A DNA stretch of 64,000 nt, taken from Betaproteobacteria bacterium Ga0077523. Its GTDB lineage: Bacteria > Pseudomonadota > Gammaproteobacteria > Burkholderiales > Ga0077523. Positions within the stretch are counted from its first letter, which is position 1. Every line of letters starts with the position of its first letter. Below are positions 19,503 to 29,889 of this stretch, in pieces. Both the position numbers and the translations under genes were made by a program. Location: NCBI GenBank assembly GCA_001464695.1, contig LNDQ01000111.1, positions 38,329 to 102,328 of the forward strand, in the 5' to 3' direction. Below the pieces are notes generated by a model, which searched no databases, was not told where the DNA came from, and saw only the letters and a program-made list of their open reading frames with translations.

Positions 19503-20883
19503 ATGCAACGCAGCACCAAGATCGTCGCCACGCTCGGTCCGGCATCCTCCGATCGCGAAGTCCTGCGCCGGATGATCGCCGCGGGTGTGGACGTGGTACG
19601 GATGAATTTCTCCCACGGCACTGCGGATGATCATCTGAACCGTGCCGAAACCGTGCGCGAAGCGGCGCGCGAACTCGAGCGCACGGTCGGCATCATGTGC
19701 GACCTGCAGGGCCCGAAGATCCGCATCGGCAAGTTCGAGAAGGGTCGCATCACCCTCGAGAACGGGTCCCGCTTCATCCTCGATGCCGCGTGCGCACTCG
19801 GCAACCAGGAGCGCGTGGGCCTTGACTATCCGGAATTGCCGAACGACGTGCGCGCCGGCGACATCCTGCTGCTCGACGACGGCCGTATCACGCTGACTGT
19901 CGAGAAGGTGAGCGGCAGCGAGATCCACACCGTCACGCGGCACGGCGGCGAACTGTCCAACAACAAGGGCATCAATCGCCAGGGCGGCGGACTGACTGCA
20001 CCCGCACTGACGTCGAAGGACATGGAAGACATCCGCACCGCCACGCGGATGAAGGCCGATTTCCTCGCCGTGTCGTTTCCGAAGAGCGGCGCCGACATGT
20101 ACATGGCGCGCGAACTGATGCGGGCCTCAGGTGGCCGTGCCCTGCTCATCGCCAAGGTACGGCATCATGGTGGCGCGTGGCGATCTGGCCGTGGAAGTGG
20201 GCGACGCGGCCGTGCCGGCTCTGCAGAAGCGCATGATCCGGCTCGCGCGCGAGAAGAACAAGCTCACCATCACCGCCACGCAGATGATGGAATCCATGAT
20301 CGACAGTCCGGTGCCCACCCGTGCCGAAGTGTCGGATGTGGCGAACGCGGTGCTCGACGGCACCGACGCCGTGATGCTCTCCGCCGAGACCGCGGCCGGC
20401 AAGTATCCGGTGCAGACCGTGGAGTCCATGAGCCGCATCTGCCTCGAGGCGGAGAAGTCGGCCGACACCACGCTCGACCGTGAATTCCTCAATCGCGTCT
20501 TCACGCGAGTCGACCAGTCGATCGCCATGGCGGCCCTGTTCACCGCCTTCCACCTCAAGGTGAAATGCATCGCTGCGCTCACCCAGTCGGGCTCCACCGC
20601 GTTGTGGATCTCGCGCCTGAATTGCGGTGTGCCGATCTACGCACTGACACCCGAAATCTCGACCCGCTACCGGCTCTCGCTGTACAAGGACACCTATCCG
20701 TTGATGATCCAGTACTTCGGCAGCGATCGCGAGCAACTGCTGCGCGAAGCCGAGGAGCAGTTGAAGCGGCACGGCGCCGTGCAGGACGGCGATCTCATCG
20801 TGCTCACCATCGGTGAGCCCATCGGCAAGCCCGGCGGCACCAACACGATGAAGATCGTGAAGGTCGGCGAGCACAAGGCCTGA
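19503..20883 (+). pseudogene. pyk: Pyruvate kinase, interrupted by an apparent ~50-nt deletion plus frameshift near 20157
   Basis: N-part MQRSTKIVATLGPASSDREVLRRMI...ALLIAK in frame of 19503; C-part [47 protein letters not shown] in the next frame; only GTAC between K and G codons. Confidence 0.85.
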
Positions 20884-20906
20884 AGCGGCGGGGCACGGAC
20901 ATGAGT

Positions 20907-21401
20907 ATGGGCAAGCCGCTGGTCGGCATCGTCATGGGATCGCAGAGCGACTGGGAGACCATGCGCCACGCGGCCGTGAAGCTCGAAGAGTTCGGCGTGG
21001 CGCACGAAGCGCAGGTGCTCTCCGCCCATCGCACGCCGGATGCGATGTTTGCCTACGCCGCTACGGCGGCGGCGCGCGGCCTGCGTTGCGTGATCGCGGG
21101 CGCCGGTGGTGCCGCCCACCTGCCTGGCATGGTTGCCGCCAAGACGATACTGCCGGTGCTCGGCGTACCGGTGCAGAGCAAGGCGCTGCAAGGGCTCGAT
21201 TCGTTGCTGTCCATCGTCCAGATGCCCAGGGGTGTTCCGGTGGCCACGTTCGCCATCGGCGAGGCCGGCGCCGTCAACGCAGCCCTGTTTGCCATCGCGA
21301 TGCTCGCCACGACCGATCCGGCACTGGCTGCGCGTCTGGAGGCGTTCCGGCGCGAACAGGAAGCGGCGGTGGAGGCGATCAAGCTGCCGCCCGCGTCATG
21401 A
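20907..21401 (+). CDS. purE: N5-carboxyaminoimidazole ribonucleotide mutase
   Basis: [42 protein letters not shown]. Confidence 0.95.
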   Translation: MGKPLVGIVMGSQSDWETMRHAAVKLEEFGVAHEAQVLSAHRTPDAMFAYAATAAARGLRCVIAGAGGAAHLPGMVAAKTILPVLGVPVQSKALQGLDSLLSIVQMPRGVPVATFAIGEAGAVNAALFAIAMLATTDPALAARLEAFRREQEAAVEAIKLPPAS

Positions 21402-22561
21402 AAGCCGTTGCGCCCGGTGCGTGGCTGGGCCTGCTCGGCGGCGGCCAGCTCGGACGCATGTTCACCATGGCGGCCCAGAGCATGGGCTACAAGGTGGTGG
21501 TGGTGGATCCGGGTGATCACAGCCCTGCCGGCTCGGTCGCCGACGATCATCTGCGCGCCGACTATCTCGACGCCACGGCTCTGGACGAACTCGCGCGCCG
21601 GTGCGCCGCGGTCACCACGGAGTTCGAGAATGTCCCGGCCGAAGCATTGCGGCGACTGGCGCAGCATTGCGTGGTGAGTCCCGCGGCGGACAGCGTAGCG
21701 GTGGCCCAGGATCGCATCCGCGAGAAGCGCTTTCTCGCCGGCGTGGGCCTGGCCACCGCCCCGTTCGCGGTGATCGAAAGCGAAGCCGATGCCGACGCTG
21801 TCGATGCGCGGCTGCTGCCGGGAATACTGAAGCGCGCCCGCTTCGGCTACGACGGCAAGGGGCAGATGCGCGTTGCCAGCGCCGACGAAGTGCGGGCCGC
21901 GTTCTGGGCACTGGGTGCCGAAGCCTGTGTGCTCGAGCAGCGGCTCGACCTCGAGCTGGAAGTGTCCTGCGTGGTCGCGCGCGGGTTCGACGGTGAAGTG
22001 CGCACGTTTCCGGTGGCGGAGAACGCGCACTCGGCGGGCATTCTCGACGTCAGCATCGTGCCGGCGCGCGTGGCGGAGGAACTCGCGCATCGTGCCCGCG
22101 ACGCGACCGTGCGGGTGGCCGAGGCGCTGGACTACCGGGGGGTGCTGTGCGTCGAGTATTTCGTGGTGCGCGGCGGCGAGCTGATCGCCAACGAGATCGC
22201 GCCGCGCCCGCACAACAGCGGCCACTACACCATCGACGGTTGCATCACGTCGCAGTTCGAGCAGCAGGCCCGCGTGATGTGCAGCCTGCCGCTCGGTGAC
22301 ACGGCACCCCACGGCCCGAGCGTGATGGTGAACCTCCTCGGCGATCTGTGGGCAGCCGGCGAGCCCGACTGGACCCACGTGCTGTGCCATCCGCGCGCCA
22401 AGCTGCATCTGTACGGCAAGGACGTCGCGCGCGTCGGTCGCAAGATGGGGCATTTCACCGTACTGGACGACGACCAGGAGCGTGCCGTCACGACGGCTCG
22501 GGCCATCCGTGCCAAGCTCGATGCAGACGCCGCAGCGGAACTGGAGTCGCAGAGCTCATGA
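21398..22561 (+). CDS. purK: 5-(carboxyamino)imidazole ribonucleotide synthase
   Basis: [31 protein letters not shown]-grasp; [25 protein letters not shown]. Confidence 0.96.
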   Translation: MKAVAPGAWLGLLGGGQLGRMFTMAAQSMGYKVVVVDPGDHSPAGSVADDHLRADYLDATALDELARRCAAVTTEFENVPAEALRRLAQHCVVSPAADSVAVAQDRIREKRFLAGVGLATAPFAVIESEADADAVDARLLPGILKRARFGYDGKGQMRVASADEVRAAFWALGAEACVLEQRLDLELEVSCVVARGFDGEVRTFPVAENAHSAGILDVSIVPARVAEELAHRARDATVRVAEALDYRGVLCVEYFVVRGGELIANEIAPRPHNSGHYTIDGCITSQFEQQARVMCSLPLGDTAPHGPSVMVNLLGDLWAAGEPDWTHVLCHPRAKLHLYGKDVARVGRKMGHFTVLDDDQERAVTTARAIRAKLDADAAAELESQSS

Positions 22562-23442
22562 GCGAACAAGTCATCCAGGAAACGAGCCTCACCTCGTTGC
22601 CGCTGCTGCATCGGGGCAAGGTGCGCGATCTCTATGCGGTCGACGAAGAGCGCCTGCTGGTCATCCAGACGGACCGGCTGTCGGCGTTCGATGTGATCCT
22701 GCCCACACCGATCCCGGGCAAGGGCAAGGTGCTCACCGCGGTTTCCAATTTCTGGTTCGCGAAGCTTGCCCACGTGATTCCGAACCATCTCACCGGCATC
22801 GATCCGGAGAGTGTCGTCGCGCCGGCCGAGCGCCCGCAGGTGGCGGGCCGCGCTTTCGTCGTGCGACGCCTCAAGCCGCTGCCCATCGAAGCGATCGTGC
22901 GCGGCTATGTCGCGGGGTCCGGCTGGAAGGACTATCGCGCGAGCGGTGCGATCTGCGGCATTGCGTTGCCTGCGGGTCTGCAGGAAGCATCGAAGTTGCC
23001 GCAACCGATCTTCACGCCTTCCACCAAGGCCCCTAAGGGAACGCACGACGAGAACATTCCCTACGTCGAAGCCGAGCGCCTGCTCGGCGCGGTGCGGGCG
23101 GCCGAAGTGCGCGATGCGGCGATCCGGTTGTATCGCGAAGCGGCGGACTTCGCCGCCACCAAGGGCATCATCATCGCCGATACCAAATTCGAGTTCGGCA
23201 CCGATGCCGCCGGCAGGCTGTACCTGATCGACGAAGCCCTGACGCCGGATTCGTCGCGCTTCTGGCCCAGGGACCAGTACCGCGTCGGCATCAGCCCGCC
23301 GAGTTTCGACAAGCAGTTCGTGCGCGACTGGCTCGAGGCGCAGCACTGGAACAAGCAGCCGCCGGCTCCGGTGCTGCCGGCCGATGTGCTGGCGAAGACC
23401 GCCGCCAAGTACGAGGAAGCGGCGCGCCTGCTGCTGGGGTGA
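22558..23442 (+). CDS. purC: SAICAR synthetase
   Basis: [51 protein letters not shown] overlap with purK. Confidence 0.97.
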   Translation: MSEQVIQETSLTSLPLLHRGKVRDLYAVDEERLLVIQTDRLSAFDVILPTPIPGKGKVLTAVSNFWFAKLAHVIPNHLTGIDPESVVAPAERPQVAGRAFVVRRLKPLPIEAIVRGYVAGSGWKDYRASGAICGIALPAGLQEASKLPQPIFTPSTKAPKGTHDENIPYVEAERLLGAVRAAEVRDAAIRLYREAADFAATKGIIIADTKFEFGTDAAGRLYLIDEALTPDSSRFWPRDQYRVGISPPSFDKQFVRDWLEAQHWNKQPPAPVLPADVLAKTAAKYEEAARLLLG

Positions 23443-24410
23443 GCGCGATGTCGACCGACGCGATCGCTCGCGCCGCGGCGATCCTGGATAGCGGCGGACT
23501 GGTCGCCTTTCCCACCGAGACCGTTTATGGTCTCGGCGCCGATGCCGCGAATCCGGAGGCGGTGCGACGCATCTTCGAAGCGAAGGGCCGCCCTGCCGAT
23601 CACCCGCTCATCGTGCACGTGGCCGATGCGATCGATCTTGGAGCGTGGGCGCGCACCGTCCCGGAAGCGGCACGCCAGCTTGCCCAGGCATTCTGGCCGG
23701 GACCGCTCACTCTCATCGTCGAACGGTCGGCCGGCGTCAGCGCTGCCCTGACCGGTGGCCAGGACACCGTTGGCGTGCGCGTGCCGTCCCATCCGGTAGC
23801 GCAGGCGCTGCTGCGCGCCTTCGGCCGTGGCATCGCGGCGCCGTCGGCGAACCGTTTCGGCCGCATCTCGCCCACCACAGCCGATCATGTGCGTGCCGAA
23901 CTCGGCGATCGCGTCGACCTGGTGCTGGACGGCGGGCAGGCCGAAGTGGGCATCGAATCGACCATCGTCGACGTCTCGGGTGCGCAGCCGGCGCTGCTGC
24001 GCCCGGGCATGATCGGCGCGGCACAACTCGAAGCCGTGCTGGGTCAGCCGTTGTCGCGGCCGACCCACGAATCACCGCGGGTCTCGGGCGCCCTCGCGGC
24101 GCACTATGCGCCGTCGACACCGCTCGAACTGCTCGCCGCCCGCGACATCGACGCGCTCGTCGCGAGTACGTTGCGACGGATCGTCATCCTGGCGCGCCGG
24201 CCGGCACCCGCGACCGCGCGAGTGGCATGGATCGAGGCGCCGGGCGACGCGACCGGTTATGCGCACGATCTGTATGCGCACCTGCGGTCCCTGGATGCCG
24301 GAGGCTTTGAACGAATTGTCGTCGAAGCTCCACCCGACGATCCTGCGTGGACTGCGGTACGCGATCGCCTGACCCGCGCGGCCGCCGGTGCCGGCGGCGA
24401 CGCGCCCTGA
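23439..24410 (+). CDS. L-threonylcarbamoyladenylate synthase (Sua5/TsaC family)
   Basis: [50 protein letters not shown]-terminal Sua5 domain. Confidence 0.93.
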   Translation: MSAMSTDAIARAAAILDSGGLVAFPTETVYGLGADAANPEAVRRIFEAKGRPADHPLIVHVADAIDLGAWARTVPEAARQLAQAFWPGPLTLIVERSAGVSAALTGGQDTVGVRVPSHPVAQALLRAFGRGIAAPSANRFGRISPTTADHVRAELGDRVDLVLDGGQAEVGIESTIVDVSGAQPALLRPGMIGAAQLEAVLGQPLSRPTHESPRVSGALAAHYAPSTPLELLAARDIDALVASTLRRIVILARRPAPATARVAWIEAPGDATGYAHDLYAHLRSLDAGGFERIVVEAPPDDPAWTAVRDRLTRAAAGAGGDAP

Positions 24411-24417
24411 CCGGATC

Positions 24418-25359
24418 GTGGATCCGATCGTCCTGTTCTTTCTGCTCGGCGTACTGGCGCGCCTGCTGAAGAGCGACCTGCGCTTGCCCGAAGCGCTGTA
24501 CGAGGGACTTTCCATTTATCTGCTGCTCGCCATCGGGTTGAAGGGCGGGGTGGAACTCGCGAGGCAGCAACTGATTCCACTGCTGCCGCAGGTGGCGGGC
24601 GTGATTGCGCTGGGGTGCGTGTTGCCGCTGCTCGCATTCCCGGTCTTGCGCTATCTCGGGCGCCTGAAGCGTGCCGATGCCGCGTCGATCGCGGCGCACT
24701 ACGGATCGGTCAGCATGGTGACCTTTGCCCTGGCGCTCAATTTCCTCGCCGATCGTGGCGTCGCGCACGAACAGTATCTGCCGCTCTTCGTGGTGCTGCT
24801 GGAAGTTCCGGGCATCGTTGTCGGCATCCTGCTGGCCCGAGTCGGACAGGGCACCGCACTGCGCTGGGGAGCATTGGCCCATGAGGTGTTCCTCGGCCGG
24901 AGTGTCGTACTGCTGACGGGCGGCCTGCTGATCGGCTGGATCGCCGGCCCGGAGGCGCTGGCGCCGCAATCGAAACTGTTCTTCGACCTGTTCAAGGGCG
25001 TGCTGGCGTTGTTCATGCTCGAAATGGGGCTGGTGGCGGCCAGCCGTCTACGCGATCTGCGCGCCAGCGGACCGTTCCTCGCAGCGTTCGGCATCGTCGT
25101 GCCCTGCGTGTTCGCGGTGATCGGCATGGGTGCGGGTCGGCTGATCGGGCTGTCGCCGGGCGGCGCGATGCTGCTGGCCACCCTCGCCGCGAGCGCGTCC
25201 TATATCGCCGCGCCCGCGGCGATGCGGATTGCCGTGCCGGAAGCGAACCCGTCGCTGTCCATCGCGGCAGCCCTCGGAGTCACCTTCCCCTTCAACGTGC
25301 TGTTCGGTATTCCGCTCTACCATCGGCTGGCGCAGACGCTGTTCGGCCCCCTGGGATGA
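24418..25359 (+). CDS. sbtA: Sodium-dependent bicarbonate transporter family protein (SbtA-like)
   Basis: VDPIVLFFLLGVLARLLKSDLRLPEALYEGLSIYLLLAIGLKGGVEL; AHYGSVSMVTFALALNFL; GTG start chosen after sua5 stop. Confidence 0.87.
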   Translation: MDPIVLFFLLGVLARLLKSDLRLPEALYEGLSIYLLLAIGLKGGVELARQQLIPLLPQVAGVIALGCVLPLLAFPVLRYLGRLKRADAASIAAHYGSVSMVTFALALNFLADRGVAHEQYLPLFVVLLEVPGIVVGILLARVGQGTALRWGALAHEVFLGRSVVLLTGGLLIGWIAGPEALAPQSKLFFDLFKGVLALFMLEMGLVAASRLRDLRASGPFLAAFGIVVPCVFAVIGMGAGRLIGLSPGGAMLLATLAASASYIAAPAAMRIAVPEANPSLSIAAALGVTFPFNVLFGIPLYHRLAQTLFGPLG

Positions 25360-25667
25360 CCGCCATGCAGACCCACGCCCGCAAACTCCTCGTCATCATT
25401 ACTGAAGCGGCGCTCGAATCCTTGCTGGTGAAGGATGTCCTGAAACTGGGGGCACAGGGCTATACCATTGCCGACGTGCGCGGCGGCGGTCGGCATGGCC
25501 CGCGCGAAGCCGATTGGCAGGCGGATCGCAATATCCGTCTGGAGGTCATTTGCGAAGCAGCGGTGGCGGAGGCCATCGCCGTACACGTGCGCGACACCTA
25601 TTCCAGCCACTACGCGACCACGCTGTTCTTCGCCGACATCGGCGTGCTGCGCCCGGAGAAGTTCTGA
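25356..25667 (+). CDS. sbtB: PII-like signalling protein (SbtB-like)
   Basis: KLLVIITEAALESLLVKDVLKLGAQGYTIADVRGGGRHGPREADWQADRNIRLEVICE; ATGA overlap with sbtA. Confidence 0.82.
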   Translation: MTAMQTHARKLLVIITEAALESLLVKDVLKLGAQGYTIADVRGGGRHGPREADWQADRNIRLEVICEAAVAEAIAVHVRDTYSSHYATTLFFADIGVLRPEKF

Positions 25668-25870
25668 TGGCCACGTTCGATACGCTGGCCGAGTGGCAGC
25701 GCAAGCTCCGGTTCGAGTATCCGAGCGTGCGCTTCGATGCGACCGACAATCCGCCCGGCGTGAATGCGGTGTGCGAGACCATCCTCGTCGGTCGGTTCTT
25801 CGCCGATCGCGCGCCGCCCTATGGGGTGATCTATGCGCAACCGCGCAGTTGCGGCGGGAAGCCGTCCTGA
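25667..25870 (+). CDS. Small uncharacterised protein (67 aa)
   Basis: MATFDTLAEWQRKLRFEYPSVRFDATDNPPGVNAVCETILVGRFFADRAPPYGVIYAQPRSCGGKPS; start and stop both overlap neighbouring genes. Confidence 0.55.
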   Translation: MATFDTLAEWQRKLRFEYPSVRFDATDNPPGVNAVCETILVGRFFADRAPPYGVIYAQPRSCGGKPS

Positions 25871-26235
25871 TGGGATGGCGCGACTATCCGGCGGCGCCCG
25901 GCGCCGGGACGGTGCTGTGCGAACTCGCGGCGATCCCCGATGGCGAAGGTCGCGAGTTCGTGTTCGGCAACTCGGTGAGCGGCGTGCGGGTGCTCATCGT
26001 GCGGCGCGGCGACCGTGCCTGGGGATACGTCAATCGCTGTCCGCACAACTACATTCCACTGAATGACATGCCCGACCGCTTCGTCAGCTTCGATCACGAG
26101 TGGATCGTCTGTTCCACCCACGGCGCAGTGTTCCGCTACGAAGACGGCTTCTGCGAAGACGGTCCGTGCCAGGGACGCAACCTCGAGGCATTGCCGATCC
26201 TGGTCGAGAACGCCGCGATCGTCGTCGCTGACTGA
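25870..26235 (+). CDS. Rieske [2Fe-2S] domain protein
   Basis: CPHNYIPL ... CSTHGAVFRYEDGFCEDGPCQGRNLEALPI Rieske motifs. Confidence 0.88.
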   Translation: MGWRDYPAAPGAGTVLCELAAIPDGEGREFVFGNSVSGVRVLIVRRGDRAWGYVNRCPHNYIPLNDMPDRFVSFDHEWIVCSTHGAVFRYEDGFCEDGPCQGRNLEALPILVENAAIVVAD

Positions 26236-26547
26236 AGTGACGTCCCCCCGATGGGCCTGCGGCCCTTCCCCCCAGGGGGCCAGCCCTCTTGGGGCGGACC
26301 GGCACGGGCTGAAGTGACGATCCCCCCGATGGGCCTGCGGCCCTTCCCCCCAGGGGGCCAGCCCTCTTGGGGCGGCCCGGCGAGGGCTGAAGTGACGTCC
26401 CCCCCCGATGGGCCTGCGGCCCTTCCCCCCAGGGGGCCAGCCCTCTTGGGGCGGCCCGGCGCGGGCTGAAGTGACGATCCCCCCGACAGGCCTTGCGGCC
26501 TCTCCCCCCAAGGGGGCCAGCCCTCTTGGGGCGGCCCGGCGAGGGCT
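26233..26547. repeat. Tandem array: four copies of a 77-80 bp GC-rich repeat (family A)
   Basis: Units begin TGAAGTGACG at 26233, 26310, 26388, 26467; near-identical GATGGGCCTGCGGCCCTTCCCCCCAGGGGGCCAGCCCTCTTGGGGCGGCCCGGC core. Confidence 0.95.
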
Positions 26548-26579
26548 GTCCTCGTAGACCAACGAGTATCATTTCGTGC

Positions 26580-29507
26580 ATGAACGCCCCGATCACACTG
26601 CACCGACCTCTGCGTCCCGGCGATAGCGCGCTGGCCGCCCGGTTGCGTCGCGAGATCGAAGGTGAAGTGCTGTTCGATGCCGCGAGCCGCGGCCGCTATT
26701 CCACCGACGCATCGATCTATCAGATCGAACCGGTCGGGGTCGTCGTGCCCAGGACGCAGCAGGACGTCGCCACGGCGCTCGGCATCGCGCGCGAGCAGGG
26801 CGTGCCGATCCTGCCGCGCGGCGCCGGAACTTCGCAATGCGGGCAGACCGTCGGTGCGGCGTTGGTGATCGACACCTCCAAGCATCTCGATCACGTGCTT
26901 GAAGTGGATGCGAAGGCGCGCACTGCCTGGGTCGAACCCGGCGTGGTGCTGGATCGCCTCAACGCGCAATTGAAAGCCGATGGTCTGTGGTTTCCGGTGG
27001 ATGTGTCCACGGCCGCGCAGGCCACGCTCGGCGGCATGGCGGGCAACAACTCCTGCGGTGCGCGTTCGATCCGCTACGGCAACATGGTTCACAACGTGCT
27101 GGGCATCGATGTCTGGCTGGCCGATGGCAGCGAGTGCGGGTTTGGCCCCGCCGATGAAGTGGACCGTGGCCCCCTGCACTATCGCAAGCTGGTGGAACGC
27201 ATCCACGCGATCGCGCGCCGCGAGGCGGCCGAGATCGAGGCGCGCTGGCCCAAGGTCCTGCGGCGTGTGCAGGGCTACAACCTCGACATGGTGCAGCCGG
27301 TGGCGCCGCACAATCTCGCGCACCTGCTGGTCGGTTCCGAAGGCACACTGGCTTGGTCGCGGCGCCTCAAGTTGAAGCTCGCGCCGCTGCCTGCTCACAA
27401 GGTGCTGGGCGTGGCGCACTTCCCGACGTTCCAGCGCGCGATGGAGCTGACGCAGGAAATCGTGAAGCTCGATCCCGATGCGGTCGAGCTGGTGGATCGC
27501 ACGATGATCGGGCTCGCTCGCGACCAGGCGGCCTTCCGGCCCGTGGTGGAGCGCTACTTCGTCGGCGAACCGGATGCGATCCTCCTGGTCGAGTTCGCGG
27601 GCGACGATCGTGCGGCCCAGCTCGCGAAACTCCGGAGTCTGGTGGAGTTGCTGGCCGATCTGGGCTTGCCTGGCAGCGTCGTCGAAGTCACGGACGCGCG
27701 CGCGCAACGGGACATCTGGGAGGTCCGCAAGGCCGGTCTCAATATCATGATGTCGATGAAGGGCGACGGGAAGCCGGTCTCCTTCATCGAGGATTGCGCC
27801 GTGCCGCTAGAGCATCTCGCCGAATACACTCAGCGGCTCGACGAAGTATTCGCCCGCCACGGCACGCGCGGCACCTGGTACGCGCACGCTTCCGTCGGGA
27901 CCTTGCACGTTCGGCCGGTGCTCGACATGCGGCGCGACGGGGCACAGAAGATGCGCGCCATCGCCGAAGAGGCCTGTGCGCTGGTCCGGCAATTCAAGGG
28001 TGCGTTCTCGGGCGAGCACGGCGATGGCCTGGTGCGCTCGGAATGGATCGAACCGATCCTGGGTGAACGCCTCACGATCGCGCTCGGCGAGATCAAGGAT
28101 CTCATCGATCCGCACAACCTGTTCAACCCCGGCAAGATCGTGCGTGCCACCCGCATGGACGATCGAAGCCTGTTCCGCTTCAACCCCGGTTATGCGGCGG
28201 CGAAGATCGACACGGCGCTGGACTGGTCCGCCTGGGGTGGCCTCGCGCCGGCGGTCGAGATGTGCAACAACAACGGGCATTGCCGCAAGTTCGACGCCGG
28301 CACCATGTGTCCGTCGTATCGTGTCACCCGCGACGAGATCCATTCGACGCGCGGCCGGGCCAATACGCTGCGTCTGGCGTTGTCGGGCCAGCTGGGTGGC
28401 CCCGGCGATGCCGCGGCGGTGGACGCAGCGATGGATCTATGCGTCGGCTGCAAGGGCTGCAAGCGCGAATGCCCCACCGGAGTGGACATGGCGCGCCTCA
28501 AGATCGAGATGCGTCACCAGCGGCACCGCACCCGGCCGCGAACCTTGCGTGACAGGCTCGTCGCGTATCTGCCCCGCTACGCACCGTGGGCGGCGACCGT
28601 TGCGCCGCTCGCCAACCTTCGCAATGGGGTCCCGGGGCTGCCGCGCCTCACGGAGAAATGGTTCGGCCTGTCGGCGCGCCGCTCGCTGCCGCGCTGGCGC
28701 CGCGACGCCTTTCGCGATCACGAAGGCGGACCGGCCGAGGGCGCCGCGAAGGCCGTCGTGTTGTTTGCCGACACCTTCAACCGCTGGTTCGAGCCCGATA
28801 ATCTCCGTGCCGCAATGCGTGTGTTGAATGCCGCAGGTTACGCCGTGGAGGTGGCCACGCCCACGGATGGCGGCCGCCCGTTGTGCTGCGGGCGCACGTT
28901 CCTGGCGGCGGGCATGGTCGACGAAGCGCGCATCGAAGCGCGTCGCGTGCTCCAGGCCCTGACCCCGGCGCTGGATCGCGGCCTCGCCGTCATCGCGCTG
29001 GAGCCTTCATGTCTGTTCACTTTCGAGGACGAGTACGTCGCCATGCTCCCCGCGGGCGAGACGGCGCGGCTGGCACTGGCCGCCGTGTCCTTCGAGGAGT
29101 TCATCGTGCGCGAGCATGCTGCCGGACGATTCGCGCTGTCGTTGCAGCCGGTCGCCAACGGTCACGCACTCCTGCACGGCCATTGTCACCAGAAGGCCTT
29201 CGATGCCGTGGGGGCGGTGGAGCAGGCGTTGCGCCTGGTGCCGGACCTCGCGGTCGAGACGGTGACGTCGAGCTGCTGCGGCATGGCCGGCGCCTTCGGC
29301 TACGAGGCGGAGCACTTCGACCTGTCGATGAAGATGGGTGAAGCGGCGCTCTTGCCCGCGGTGCGCAATGTGTCGGCCGATGCGCTGATCGTGGCCGACG
29401 GTACGAGCTGTCGGCACCAGATTGCCGATGGGACGGGCCGAAAAGCCGTCCACGTAGCGAAGGTTCTGGAGCAGGCGTTGCCGATCACGGGTGACGCACG
29501 ACGATGA
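26580..29507 (+). CDS. FAD-linked oxidase / Fe-S / CCG-domain fusion, YdiJ-like (D-2-hydroxyglutarate or D-lactate dehydrogenase family)
   Basis: FAD_binding_4 LPRGAGTSQCGQTVG, GNNSCGARSIRYG; CNNNGHCRKFDAGTMCPSY; CVGCKGCKRECPTGVDM; CCG motifs CCGRTFLAAGM and SSCCGMAGAFGYE. Confidence 0.9.
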   Translation: MNAPITLHRPLRPGDSALAARLRREIEGEVLFDAASRGRYSTDASIYQIEPVGVVVPRTQQDVATALGIAREQGVPILPRGAGTSQCGQTVGAALVIDTSKHLDHVLEVDAKARTAWVEPGVVLDRLNAQLKADGLWFPVDVSTAAQATLGGMAGNNSCGARSIRYGNMVHNVLGIDVWLADGSECGFGPADEVDRGPLHYRKLVERIHAIARREAAEIEARWPKVLRRVQGYNLDMVQPVAPHNLAHLLVGSEGTLAWSRRLKLKLAPLPAHKVLGVAHFPTFQRAMELTQEIVKLDPDAVELVDRTMIGLARDQAAFRPVVERYFVGEPDAILLVEFAGDDRAAQLAKLRSLVELLADLGLPGSVVEVTDARAQRDIWEVRKAGLNIMMSMKGDGKPVSFIEDCAVPLEHLAEYTQRLDEVFARHGTRGTWYAHASVGTLHVRPVLDMRRDGAQKMRAIAEEACALVRQFKGAFSGEHGDGLVRSEWIEPILGERLTIALGEIKDLIDPHNLFNPGKIVRATRMDDRSLFRFNPGYAAAKIDTALDWSAWGGLAPAVEMCNNNGHCRKFDAGTMCPSYRVTRDEIHSTRGRANTLRLALSGQLGGPGDAAAVDAAMDLCVGCKGCKRECPTGVDMARLKIEMRHQRHRTRPRTLRDRLVAYLPRYAPWAATVAPLANLRNGVPGLPRLTEKWFGLSARRSLPRWRRDAFRDHEGGPAEGAAKAVVLFADTFNRWFEPDNLRAAMRVLNAAGYAVEVATPTDGGRPLCCGRTFLAAGMVDEARIEARRVLQALTPALDRGLAVIALEPSCLFTFEDEYVAMLPAGETARLALAAVSFEEFIVREHAAGRFALSLQPVANGHALLHGHCHQKAFDAVGAVEQALRLVPDLAVETVTSSCCGMAGAFGYEAEHFDLSMKMGEAALLPAVRNVSADALIVADGTSCRHQIADGTGRKAVHVAKVLEQALPITGDARR

Positions 29508-29794
29508 AATGGCGTTTCGTCGCGCTCTACGCATTGCCGGTCGCGCTCAACCTGCTGCTCGTCGCATTCACCGTGTGGCAGCTTGCGTGGGTGCCGGAGA
29601 ACGAGCGCGACCTCGGCTTGCATGCATTCGCCGGGTTCTACGCGCTCGGCGGCCTGGTGATGGTGATCTCGGGCGCCACGGCGGTCTCGAAACTGGTGCT
29701 CGGCGACACCGGGCCGCGCCGGTTGCTCTATCTGTCCCTCATCAACATGTGGGTGCCGACGATCCTGCTGCTGGTTTTGTTCCTGTTCAGCTAG
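29504..29794 (+). CDS. Small integral membrane protein, uncharacterised
   Basis: 96 aa, three predicted TM segments; ATG overlaps the preceding TGA. Confidence 0.7.
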   Translation: MKWRFVALYALPVALNLLLVAFTVWQLAWVPENERDLGLHAFAGFYALGGLVMVISGATAVSKLVLGDTGPRRLLYLSLINMWVPTILLLVLFLFS

Positions 29795-29797
29795 GAT

Positions 29798-29870
29798 GAA
29801 CCCCCCGATGGGCCTGCGGCCCCTCCCCCCAAGGGGGCTGGCCCGCTTGGGGCGGCCCGGCGCGGGCCAA
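29798..29870 (+). repeat. GC-rich dispersed intergenic repeat, family A (single copy)
   Basis: CCCCCCGATGGGCCTGCGGCCCCTCCCCCCAAGGGGGCTGGCCCGCTTGGGGCGGCCCGGCGCGGGC. Confidence 0.85.
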
Positions 29871-29889
29871 ACCGGAGTGACCTGAAGAC

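Noticed and set aside
20131-20190. Programmed frameshift in pyk
   Set aside because: A frameshift alone would not restore the ~17 missing residues including metal ligands; a deletion or assembly error is more economical.
26233-26547. CRISPR-like array
   Set aside because: Whole units repeat contiguously with no unique spacers, and the same unit occurs singly elsewhere; no cas genes.
26136-27707. 523-aa minus-strand ORF with GPPQEGWPP repeats
   Set aside because: The repeated peptides are the GC-rich tandem DNA repeat read in frame; remainder is antisense to the YdiJ-like gene.
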